In this document: positions 20,990-29,328 of the stretch, in pieces
Numbering within the stretch: position 1 is the first letter of the stretch
How the letters are laid out: the number at the start of each line of letters is the position of its first letter
From: Protostelium mycophagum
Lineage: Eukaryota > Evosea > Variosea > Protosteliida > Protosteliaceae
Direction of reading: 5' to 3'
DNA: 29,328 nt
Assembly (NCBI GenBank): GCA_002081555.1
Contig: KV921000.1
Span: forward strand, 1 to 29,328
Translations under genes and position numbers: made by a program
The notes under the pieces: model-generated
What the model saw: only the letters and a program-made list of their open reading frames with translations
Database searches by the model: none
Told to the model about the DNA's origin: nothing

Positions 20990-22158
20990 ATGGATCCTTC
21001 AGAGGCTCTTCCATCAGAAATATTCTTGCAGATATTTTCATATTTAGACATCGTTGATGTGGGAAGGTGCATTTTGAAGATATTGGATTGATGATTGATT
21101 CTAAAAGATGCGCGCGAGTGTCTTCTTCTTGGCTATCAGCAGCTCTTGACGATGAATATTGGCGTAGGAAATGCGAGGAGCTGTGGCATGATAAGGTTTA
21201 CGTTTCTCAAAAGTGAGCAGATCTCACATAACAAAATGATTGATGCATTTAGATTTCGAGAGATGTTGAATAAAGAACCAAAAGAGGCTTATCGGGACTC
21301 CCTCTTTGATTCAAAAAGACAAAACATTACCGCTGAGGTATGTTTGAACACCGATTTATCATGACGTATCTCTTTGTGCAGCTTCATCATGTTGCAGAGA
21401 CGACATTTATTGTTGCACATGCGCACCTATAAAATGGAGTGCATCAAGAGAGTTCTTGACAGCTCAACAACAACAGGAGTTGGTGAAATTTGAATGGAAT
21501 TTTCGATTCAGGAGCAGCACTCTGGGTGCAGAATCTCTTCACGGTAGCACCCCAATCGTGATGAGATTCTTAGAGGATGGACGTATCACCATCAAAGCTG
21601 ATTTCATGGATCCGCATCATCAGTACAGGCATGTAATTTTTTCTCAATAACTTTGTGCATCATAATTAATATTTTGGCGATTGTTTGCAGCACAGCTGCC
21701 AATGCTGCAATGCTGCAATGCATTTCTACATCATTCATCATTCTTTGATATTTTCTGAGGAAATTTAGATGGAAATTTCCACCTTTCTGTGAGAACGGAA
21801 GCTGGTTCCAGGTACGTCTCAAAACGTACATTTTCCCGCCAAAACTGTACAGGTCGACCAATTTCCACCCCACAAGTTGTATAGGCACAGAAATTGGGGT
21901 TTCTACAGCCAGAATCAATACGTATTGTGTACAGCCTTCCCGATGCCTGCCAGGGGGCAATGTCCGGATCTTGATGAAGAGAATCTCCCGCCAGTTCCGA
22001 ATGTGAGTTGTAGATTGTCCAGCCGTGATCTCTGATTTGAAGATATGATTGATTTTCATATTGCAGAAATACCATATGACGCAAGTTTTGATTTGAGTAG
22101 ATTTTCTCCAGATCACAATACTACTTTCTCTATGAGGATGTCGCTGAAGAATGATTAA
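20990..22158 (+). CDS. F-box protein
   Basis: Exons 20990-21066, 21108-21212, 21253-21337, 21477-21628, 21769-21811, 21853-22002 and 22067-22158. Residues 4-50 form a typical F-box (LPSEIFLQIFSYLDIVDVGR, then CARVSSSWLSAALDDEYWRR), expected to bind SKP1 in an SCF ubiquitin ligase. The rest has no WD40 or LRR repeats but carries a Trp-rich region (ITAEELVKFEWNFRF, MRFLEDGRITIK, RWKFPPFCENGSWFQ) like that of small plant and protist F-box proteins. The exon ending at 21628 needs a GC donor. The final junction is ambiguous: phase 0 ends quickly at TGA, while a donor 4 nt later keeps IPYDASFDLSRF to the TAA at 22156. An in-frame ATG at 20906 would add 28 residues. Confidence 0.82.
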
Positions 22159-22360
22159 AAATAAATTGTCCATTTAAAACTTCAAAGAATACGAAAATTG
22201 TTTCTCTATGGTGAATGAGATGTGTTTATCTGAGACACAGCAATATTCTATTTTTGGAGTAAAATCCATGCGCCGAAGAGCAAAGGAACAACCGGCAGGC
22301 CGGAATTTCGCAATGCGACACGAACGACAACATCTCCCGAGGGGTGTCAAACCCGACATC

Positions 22361-23220
22361 ATGAACCGTCCTCTAAATCAGAAGATTGTCATCTTTGTCT
22401 TCTTTTCTTTGATCGTGAAGGCATCAGGTGGGTGATGTTCCCGATGAACATATGTTGAAAGACTGAATGTCTCTGACAGCAAAGTGCATACAAGGGGTGA
22501 ATTGCATCCACGGCCATTGTTCAGGTGCAGAAAATTGTCAGTGCGATTTTGAATGGGAGGGAGATACTTGCGAATGCAATGCAATGGACACATGCAACGG
22601 TGAGTCTGCAAGGAGACAAAACTATTTGTAGCCTTTCTTGACAAAAACACCATCACCTAAAGACAGATCGAAGATGTGCAAAATGCAATCAGTTTCGGGA
22701 TATTGACCTGATCAGGGTACAACTGCAATCCGTTCAAAGGAAAAGGACAACCTCTGTGCTCATGTTATCCATATTATTGGATGACAGCCGAATCGAATTG
22801 TTCCAAAACGATTAGATGTGAGGGAATCCACAGGGGTGATGACTGCGAGAATGTTTGGGGCTGCATGATTTGTGATGGGAAATGCCAAAATTCAGCAAAT
22901 AATACCTGTAGAGCAGCAGAGGACAAGCGTGAGACTTTTTTTGTCTTTTGCATTAAACGTCAATCATCTTTTAAAGCATTACATGTGCATTTCGAGCTTC
23001 GAGAGTTTATGCACCTTTTTGGAGGTTTTTGCAGACTCTTTCGAATAAAAACTGACCCTGTTCAGAAGGCTTCCAATGGCTTAATCTCGTCATCTCATCA
23101 TCCCTTCTAATGGCAATGTTCACGATGATCGGGACGGCCAAAGTGATGTATGATTGTTGCCACAATAGAAGAGAAAAGCAGATGTGGGATGACAGACTGA
23201 TGGAGCCTCTCATAAATTGA
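22361..23220 (+). CDS. EGF-like single-pass membrane protein
   Basis: Exons 22361-22427, 22480-22599, 22716-22928 and 23066-23220 join to 184 residues. Residues about 8-21 (IVIFVFFSLIVKAS) form a signal peptide. The ectodomain is Cys-rich: an EGF-like module (CIQGVNCIHGHCSGAENCQC) and a second Cys cluster (CSCYPYYWM ... CEGIHRGDDCENVWGC). The last exon carries one hydrophobic helix (LNLVISSSLLMAMFTMIG) followed by a charged cytoplasmic tail (YDCCHNRREKQMWDD). A type I receptor- or adhesion-like topology is inferred. The stretch 22600-22715 is read as intron; an alternative open frame crosses it but would destroy the Cys pattern. No family name can be given. Confidence 0.75.
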
Positions 23221-23296
23221 TTTTGTAATTTTACATTCTTTAATGCGTTTGCTTTACATTTTGTGATGAACTGAAGAACTTAATTTATTCGTGAGC

Positions 23297-26200
23297 TCAT
23301 TGTCCGTTTTGCTGCGATTTGACATAGTCTCCAAGCAGCTCTTTTGGCGCCAAAAGTCCCCTGAAATTTCTCAGAATCTTCGTGGAATTTTCCCAGTTTT
23401 TTCGTCTCACTTTTCGATGTCATGTACTCTTTTGATGAGGTCGTAGTTGATCTTGTGAGATATCACAGAATCGTGTTTGTAGTCGGGGTGTTCCTGGACA
23501 AAATTACGTATGTATTCCGCGGAATTGATCAGTTTCCCGGAAGCTCTGTCCCCAACAAAATCGATATATGTCTTGATCTGGAGGCGGACCTCTTCAGCCA
23601 CATCTAACTGCTCGATCACCTGCCAAAAGTAAATTGATTTTAATTGATTTTTTCATTTAAATTGGAATTATTTTAACAGATGTCAATCTTCTTTTCTGCA
23701 AAAAAATCAAATTTATTTTTTAAAATAGTAAGGGAAATTTCGAAGAAAATTCCACCTTGTACAGGTAGGACTGGGTTCCTGGGAACGCTCCTTTTCCGTG
23801 AAAAATCTCGTTCATCGTCATGAGCTCATACTCTTCCTCGACTTTTCCTTCGGAGTGACTCTCTACAACGAGTCAATTTTTTTCCAACAAAAAATCACCT
23901 TTTCCGATGTCTTTTCTAAAGTAGAATTTTGAATTTCTGGAGGCACCACGCTTGTGTGCCGCGACCATATTTTCATCCACCTGCAAATTTCAACGAAAAT
24001 TCAACCGTTGTAGATGTCATGTCGACGAAATTTCACCTTGGACATGGGGATGTAGAAAATCAAGCCGAAAAGCTTGATGGCTTCGTATGTTAAAATTGTC
24101 CAAACAACAAATGCGGCATTTTCAAAGTCAGCCATCTGCACTTCCATTGGTCTAAACTCCACGCGCCATCCTGAAATTTCGGTGAGTTTTCCGCGAAAAG
24201 TTGACGAAAGTTGTGGGAAAATCGGTGGAAAATTCACCGAAATGTGTGTTGGGGGGAGGGATTTTAAAGCGTACTGTTTGCCAGTTTGTGGAGTTAATGT
24301 TCTATTATACGTAAGTATCACATATCTACAACCATGATTTTCCAGAAAATTCTGATTTTCAAAATGATCCATCCATTTCCAGGAAATTTCAAAATTTTAC
24401 AAAAAAAATATTTGAAATTTGGCGGAAATTTGGCGGAAATTTCACCTCGAAATGGTCTCCTTCTGTCATATCATCCAGATCTAATCTATCCTTGTAAATC
24501 ACAAGTGGATCTCTGGTGAACAGATGTGCCACATGCTTCGCCAACACTTGATCGATTTCATTCTTTTGCAACCTGTCAAGGACTTCCTCGTTGTAGGCGG
24601 CGTCGAGGTCGTTGTAGACGGGTCGGAGATTAGGAGTATTTCCGATGAAGAGGGAGATGGACTCATATCGGGATTTTTCCAAGCGGTATTTGTCAGTTGT
24701 CAGTGGCTGTCAAATACGTCAGAATTATTTTTTCAAATTTAAAAAAATAAAATTCATTTTTTCAAGCGGGATTTACAACTTTTGAAAAATGTAAGAATTA
24801 TTTTCTTTCAAATTTAAATTTCGAAAAATTTAGCTTCAAATTTCTCAAGTTATTACGAGATACGAAATTTCGTGGAAATTTCACCTCCAGACCACGCTCT
24901 TGATTTGTCCTGTCATCTACACCTTGCGCGATCACAGACCATCTCACATCATTATCCGACAAATATCCCCTCAGTATAGGCGTGGCTGCTGTCAACGCGA
25001 GCTGTCAGAAGATGTCAGAGATATGTCAGATACGTCAATGTCATGTCAGACGTACCAGGATTGGGCTGAGTACACCAAATTGGTCGTACATATTCCTGGC
25101 TTCGTTGATGTTTTCGCATTGGAATGTGGTCTTCTTTCCTTCAGAAAATTTTTTCCTTCGAAAATATTTTTTTTTTTTTCAGAAAATTTTTTTCCTCAGA
25201 AAATATTTTTGAGGATTTTAAAAAATAAAAAAAGTGAAATTTCCGAGAAAAATTCGGAAATTTCTGGGAAATTGTGCACCTGGAGACAGCAACATCCCAT
25301 GCCAAAAGCCATGGAGTCCATATAGATCACGTGACTCTTCTTGGCGCCTTCTGGTATCGGTGAAATCTTCTCATCTACAACCAGTCAAATTTCAAGATAT
25401 TAATTTATTTGGCGGGAAAGTGTCTTCATGAAAAATTGTCGACAGAAACCGCTGTACGCCAATGTCGACATTTCTTCGAAAAATTGTTGTACAAACCTAT
25501 ATCCTCAGGCAGTGGAAGGGGTCCTGAAGTCGTGTTTTTGTCGACAAAAAGGGGTACGTAAATTTCTGTTCTTCTTCCAGAGCGGACTTGTATATTTTTG
25601 GTGAGGGTTGGGAATCTGTGGTGTTGGTTGATGATGTCATCAGACGTAAACACGCTGAGGGCGACGGGTCCTCCTGCCTGAGAAAATTCAGAGAAAATTC
25701 CTGAAAAAGTTTTTTGGGAAAAAAATTTGTGAAGAATTTTTAATGAAATTTTTTTGTAAAGATTGAGAAGAATATGATTTTAGAAAATTCTCGGAAGAGT
25801 CTCACAAACCTTAGTGTCGCGCTCTGTAAATTGACCGAGTTGTCTTGCCCCAAAAAGCGGAAAGTTTGTCATGGTGATGATGATCTCATCATCCTTCAAC
25901 AACTTTTCCACAGTGGCTCGTCTACAACCGTCATTCTCTCGAAAAGTCATCGAAATTTCGGCGAAATTTCACACCTCTCTGCCATGGACTTTTCTATGTT
26001 CAATAAATCGGACAACCCTTTTTTTCCGTAGGGTTTTCCCGGAGTTCCTTCAACCATGTGTCTGCCGTATTCTGGTCTCCATAGTGTCTTTGCCACGACT
26101 TTTCTGCGAAATTTCAGTGAGATTTCAACGAAAGTTTAGGGGGACGGTTTGTTGGCTAGTTGTAGAGCGTCAAATTTTTGCAGAGGTGAATTTTCAATTT

Positions 26201-26940
26201 TTTGTGCCCATAAAAATTTGGCGCTCTACAACTAGCCAACAAACCGTCCCCTCCCCCCTACATTACAAACATATTTCGACAGACTACAACTCACTTTCCA
26301 CTTTTTCCCGCCTTTTTTGCCTTTTGGTAGGCGAGCATCTCATCTTCTTCCTTGGTAAGCTGGTCTAACAATTCCTGCCCTCTCAAACTCAGCAGCGCCT
26401 GTCAAAACGTCAAATGTACACGTCAAAAACGTCAAATCTGCACGTCAAAGTCGGATGTAGATGTCAAGATATGTCAGTTGACGTCATCGTGTGAAAGTGG
26501 TCACATAAAATTTTTCAATTGCTGTGGCTTCAGTTGTCGTGATTTGCACGAACCACGGTAACAACCGAGGTCTCTTAACGCGTTACTGCGTTGCATTACC
26601 GTGACTCAGAAAGCATCAGCCAGAGAGGCGCGGCATAGCCGGCCACCATACAATGGCATTATCAAACAACACAGTGCTGTCAAGTCAACATAAAGAGGAT
26701 GTTTACCTTCTGATGTTGTTCGTCCATCCGTAACACGATGTATTCGATCTGATAGAGTCAGCCGCCAATTGACGATGCCGAAATGCACACCTCGTCCCCC
26801 CACAATAGAGGATCGTTTTTTTTGTTGACTGACGCGCGATAAAAGTTTAGAAATTGCTGCACTCCATGTGATTTGACGTGGTCCAGATGAGCTTCACTCT
26901 CCTTGTAGCCAAAGGTGTTTCCGGCGCTCAGAAATCCCAT
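23297..26940 (-). CDS. GCLC: Glutamate-cysteine ligase catalytic subunit
   Basis: Sixteen exons (26791-26940, 26707-26748, 26295-26398, 25975-26103, 25810-25921, 25497-25677, 25280-25374, 25056-25133, 24885-25001, 24446-24706, 24238-24301, 24037-24170, 23899-23980, 23756-23862, 23411-23619, 23297-23360) join exactly to 642 residues, close to the animal/fungal enzyme. It performs the ATP-dependent first and rate-limiting step of glutathione synthesis in the cytosol. Blocks seen in order: [60 protein letters not shown] (the active-site cysteine region), [51 protein letters not shown], and [18 protein letters not shown]. This is the eukaryotic type (GCS family 2/3), not the bacterial GshA type. 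Intron 3 holds a 40-bp inverted repeat. Confidence 0.98.
23341..23356. repeat. 16-bp palindrome CTTTTGGCGCCAAAAG inside the last GCLC exon
   Basis: A perfect E2F-like palindrome (TTTTGGCGCCAAAA) lying in coding sequence, where it encodes LLAPK of the GCLC C-terminus. It may be a by-product of the protein sequence, but it matches the GGCG word family seen in introns. Confidence 0.5.
26140..26251. repeat. 40-bp inverted repeat with 32-nt loop in GCLC intron 3
   Basis: Arms 26140-26179 and 26212-26251 are complementary at 39 of 40 positions; the one mismatch is a G-U wobble in plus-strand RNA but C-A in the GCLC pre-mRNA. The arms contain GGTTTGTTGGCTAGTTGTAG. The structure fills most of the 191-nt intron (26104-26294). 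A GGCTAGTTGTAG word recurs at about 27437. It could be a MITE-like insertion, a structured intronic RNA or a small-RNA hairpin. Confidence 0.85.
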
Positions 26941-27165
26941 GTTCGAAAGATCTATGTGTTGATTTTAAAGTGTGCGTGACCGATCGCTTGATCGCGTCAA
27001 CTTACGTAAATTTCACCGAATCACTCGAAATTTCTCTGTCATTGTAGATAGTCGTACTATCTTCAAGTCACGCAAGAGCGGTGTCATTCTACAATTTGCT
27101 ATAAAATTAGTACTTATACTTGTGCACATAAAATTGAATTTTCAAAGTGAGAACTACTCTGATGT

Positions 27166-27543
27166 TTATTGTGCTGTAATTATTCTTCTCTTTGCAATTT
27201 CTGGAAAATACTTGAATAATGCGCTCATCAGTTCGATCCCTTCCGGCGCCTCATTTTTGGTCTTCTTGACCCTTCAGTGGCCAGAACTTTTTTCCAAGAA
27301 AATCAGATGGTACTGAAGATCTTGACGCTGAACACAAATATTGTACATGATGATGACGTCACACTCCTTGATGACTTGCTGGTAGTGTCAAAAGGGTCTT
27401 CTCCAAAGAGTTTGTGGGCAACTGGGAGGTGTTTTGGGCTAGTTGTAGTTTGACAGAGAAATTTCCCCTGTTTGTGAGGTTCATTTCGAGGCAGAAAGCA
27501 AATCAGATCGAGTGTTACACTTTCGAAAATCATGAGCCGCCAT
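27166..27543 (-). CDS. Small three-exon protein, unknown function
   Basis: Exons 27521-27543, 27365-27467 and 27166-27264 join with consistent phases (53- and 100-nt GT-AG introns) to 74 residues: MAAHDFRK, a Ser/Thr/Leu-rich centre (NFSVKLQLAQNTSQLPTNSL), and a C-terminal helix (APEGIELMSALFKYFPEIAK) ending RRIITAQ. No signal peptide. Phase closure over three short exons is the main support. Its start codon overlaps the start of a plus-strand ORF by 12 bp, so one of the two may be wrong. Confidence 0.4.
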
Positions 27544-27672
27544 CCCTTCTTTAACGACCCGTTCTTCAACAGGAGAAGTCTCTTTGGAGGAGACCCCAAA
27601 TGTGCATTTCTGATTCGAAGATCACTCTTTGAAATGAAAAATTACAGCCAACATTTAGAATTGAAGAATTAA
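27532..27672 (+). CDS. Small ORF starting MSRHPFFNDPFFNRRSLFGG
   Basis: 46 codons. The first 22 residues, with their repeated PFFNDPFF pattern and an FGGDP turn, look like a genuine N-terminus (similar N-termini occur in MLF-like and other small proteins), while the rest (CAFLIRRSLFEMKNYSQHLE) could be intron. A donor after GACCCCAAAT exists, but I found no acceptor that continues the frame into the next ORF. Overlaps the minus-strand start at 27543. Confidence 0.35.
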   Translation: MSRHPFFNDPFFNRRSLFGGDPKCAFLIRRSLFEMKNYSQHLELKN

Positions 27673-27674
27673 GC

Positions 27675-27896
27675 ATGGATCTTGGTGAGGTCGGTTGCAA
27701 CTCAAACTACCTCGTCGAACTTTTGGAGGATATGATGGATGCAATGGAGGAGGAAGATCAACACGTAGATAAGAAGAGGAGGCCCTCTTTCAGTGGAGAT
27801 ACGTTCCGTATCTTGGAGCTCTTGACTGCAGAAGAGCTGGATCAGTTCAGAGACTTCCCAGCACTCACCAATTATACGGTCTTTCTGATCGAGTAG
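27675..27896 (+). CDS. Small acidic ORF
   Basis: 73 codons from ATG to TAG: MDLGEVGCNSNYLVELLEDM, an acidic run (DAMEEEDQ), a basic KKRRPSF turn and two amphipathic helices (FRILELLTAEELDQF). It could be the 3' exon of a longer gene, because the frame is also open upstream (PTFRIEELS) after an acceptor at about 27642. No family recognised. Confidence 0.4.
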   Translation: MDLGEVGCNSNYLVELLEDMMDAMEEEDQHVDKKRRPSFSGDTFRILELLTAEELDQFRDFPALTNYTVFLIE

Positions 27897-28306
27897 ATAA
27901 TACAACAATGTTTCTTTAGAGATTTAGACGATACGTCTAAATGGAAGTTGGTTTTCATTTAGAAATGTACATCTTAGACCATTTCATCTTCTATTTGTGT
28001 TCGTCCGTTTTGTCACAAAATTTCAACTATGATGAAACCTCCGAAAGCCAAATATTTGAGATAATAAATGTTGCGAATATTTGATCGAGCCAACCATCGC
28101 ACACAGGTTAAAGAGGTCAATGATTGACCTCCAATTGAATGGATCGCCTTGTTTTTTGACCAAATGGAAGACCATCTTTAGAACACAACTATGTCGTTCC
28201 TCCCAACTCTTGTTTCTGTCGTATTGAAGTATTCATAATACCGGCGACTCAATTAAATAAATGTAATTGAAAGGTAATCACCAAAAGACCTTTTCGCCAA
28301 ATAAAT
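27897..28306. other. Convergent spacer, nothing recognised
   Basis: AT-rich sequence between the acidic ORF and the 3' end of the lysine-rich gene. Poly(A) signals are likely (AATAAA words at about 28062 and 28256). No gene, repeat or RNA is supported. Confidence 0.35.
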
Positions 28307-28908
28307 TTAATACAGAGTCTTCCATCTCGTTCTGTTTTCGTTTTTCAGCACCTAAATGATGTCATTCATCTGTTGTATACAATGATCAATCGATATACCC
28401 TTTTGATGAATTTCTTCTCTGTGCGCTCGTCTCTGGCTTCACCTTTTTCAATTCCTTTCAACTTCTTCACTTTTGTCTTCTTGCTAACCACTCTCTTTTT
28501 GAGCTTCTTCAGAGGTGCAGCTCTGAAAAATTCAGACGAACATTTCCAAGAATGGAAGTTTGAAATTGTGCGGAAACAGAAGACTCACGTTGTGACATGA
28601 AGGCCATCCGGAAGTTCTAAAGAACATCAGTGAACAGTTTGAAATTGTGCGGAAACAGAAGACTCACGTTGTGACATGAAGGCCATCCGGAAGTTCTAAA
28701 GAACATCAGTGAACATTATGAAGAGAATAACAAACCTGTGAAAATTGTATTGGTCGATTTCATCGATTGAGTCTCCCATTTATCTCCATCGGCAGCCTCT
28801 GTTGTCGCTTGGCGAGGTGTTTTGGACAATTTTCTATCTACTCAATCATCATTCAATGAGACATCTAACGGTAACTCTATGAGCTTCCTTACCTGACTTC
28901 TTCGGCAT
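28307..28908 (-). CDS. Small lysine-rich protein with a duplicated alternative exon
   Basis: Exons 28893-28908, 28736-28798, then either 28668-28695 or 28589-28616, then 28399-28522 and 28307-28351 give about 91 residues: MPKKSEAADGDKWETQS, ELPDGLHVTT, a highly basic region (PLKKLKKRVVSKKTKVKK), then an Arg/Lys-rich C-terminus (NRTRWKTLY). The basic stretch suggests a nuclear or nucleolar protein, perhaps in ribosome assembly; this is inference. The 28-nt third exon is present twice and identically. Including both would shift the frame, so only one copy can be used. Start chosen at the only ATG with a proper donor downstream (GTAAGG). Confidence 0.65.
28559..28715. repeat. Perfect 79-bp tandem duplication covering an exon
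   Basis: Two head-to-tail copies (28559-28637 and 28638-28715) with no differences seen apart from the last base. Each holds acceptor, 28-nt exon and donor of the lysine-rich gene, so the event is very recent or maintained. Confidence 0.93.
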
Positions 28909-29042
28909 GATGGTGCGTTGCGCGTGAATCGATCCGAACGAAGAAGTGTTAAGAAAATTTGGAAATGGCTCGTTGTAAATGAAAATGAAGCCAATTTGGG
29001 ATTTTATTTTATTTCGTTTCTCTCATGATGACATCATTAGCA

Positions 29043-29328
29043 TCAGATGTAAATGCCATCCACTTGTTCGATTATTTTTGCCTCCTTCATGATGGAAGAA
29101 GCGTGCGCAGGATCGAGAGTAAGAATGACAGCTTCATAGGAAGAGGGTCTCTGTTTGGCATCTGTTTGGGTGCTGCGGAGGTGAAATGAGATCAGGAGAT
29201 GAGACGGCAACTCACCATAGTTCTATTGTGGACACAATGTCTGCTCCCCAGCTCTTCTCTGTTTCCACGAAAATCTCGCCCTTCGGCAGCATATTGTAAA
29301 CCTGCTTATTATCAACAGAATACTGATA
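29043..29328 (-). CDS. 3' end of an unidentified gene, runs off the window
   Basis: Exon 29216-29328 (open to the window edge) and exon 29043-29172 join across a 43-nt intron. The readable 80 C-terminal residues include QVYNMLPKGEIFVETEKSW, SYEAVILTLDPAHASSIM and EQVDGIYI before TGA. The fold looks alpha/beta and cytosolic; no membrane helix is seen. I do not recognise it. Its 3' end is tail-to-head with the lysine-rich gene, 134 bp away. Confidence 0.7.

Noticed and set aside
21696-21722. AATGCTGC tandem repeat
   Set aside because: Only about three units inside an intron; ordinary microsatellite-like sequence.
21604-22173. 189-codon minus-strand frame
   Set aside because: Shadow of the F-box gene; the plus-strand exons have the F-box, matching phases and canonical splice sites.
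26972-27316. 114-codon hydrophobic plus-strand frame
   Set aside because: No family features; it lies over the better supported minus-strand exon 27166-27264 and the GCLC upstream region.
27303-27599. 98-codon minus-strand frame
   Set aside because: Crosses two introns of the spliced 74-residue model and shows low-complexity residues typical of non-coding read-through.
1-29328. CRISPR array, tRNA, rRNA, riboswitch or bacterial operon signals
   Set aside because: Looked for and not seen; gene structure throughout is eukaryotic with spliceosomal introns.

Overview
The window is nuclear DNA from an intron-dense eukaryote, most likely a free-living protist. Nearly every recognisable gene is cut by short GT-AG introns (about 45-370 nt), exon phases close exactly when the introns are removed, and the gene set (glutamate-cysteine ligase, lysosomal-type serine carboxypeptidase, GH128-type glucanase, DEX1-like FG-GAP protein, PHD finger, F-box) is eukaryotic. 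Gene style and content would suit an amoebozoan, for example a protosteloid amoeba, but the sequence alone does not settle the lineage. Gene models below were spliced by hand from donor/acceptor signals, frame continuity and remembered family motifs; no search was run.

Layout. 1-2060: decayed Ty3/gypsy retrotransposon debris (integrase and duplicated RNase H pieces on the minus strand, a gag-like coiled-coil piece on the plus strand) and tandem/inverted repeats. 2070-2637: 3' part of a small coiled-coil gene. 2977-7494 (-): 18-exon DEX1-like FG-GAP membrane protein. 7678-8053 (+): small two-exon gene. 8054-9900: gene-poor, with an interleaved inverted-repeat structure and a decayed duplicate of the 3' end of the next gene. 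10112-13015 (-): PHD finger protein with a HARE-HTH-like winged-helix region. 13106-13472 (-): small unknown gene. 13684-16157 (+): 14-exon serine carboxypeptidase. 16328-17361 (-): secreted GH128/Asl1-like glucanase. 17789-18335 (-): small secreted protein. 18585-19388: two doubtful small genes and a repeated perfect palindrome. 19526-20755 (+): acidic coiled-coil protein with two DFW motifs. 20990-22158 (+): F-box protein. 22361-23220 (+): EGF-like single-pass membrane protein. 23297-26940 (-): 16-exon glutamate-cysteine ligase catalytic subunit. 27166-27896: three small, partly overlapping candidate genes. 28307-28908 (-): lysine-rich protein with a tandemly duplicated exon. 29043-29328 (-): 3' end of an unknown gene running off the window.

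The genes are monocistronic and functionally unrelated: secretion/lysosome (carboxypeptidase, glucanase, small secreted protein), cell surface (DEX1-like, EGF-like), redox (glutamate-cysteine ligase), chromatin (PHD) and ubiquitin (F-box). What ties the window together is a vocabulary of short, mostly self-complementary words scattered through introns and spacers: GAAATTTC, TTGTAGA/TCTACAA, TGACGTCA, TTTGGCGGGAAA and CGGTAAC/GTTACCG pairs. I regard that vocabulary, together with a 40-bp intronic inverted repeat and an exon duplication whose two copies cannot both be kept in frame, as the most interesting content.
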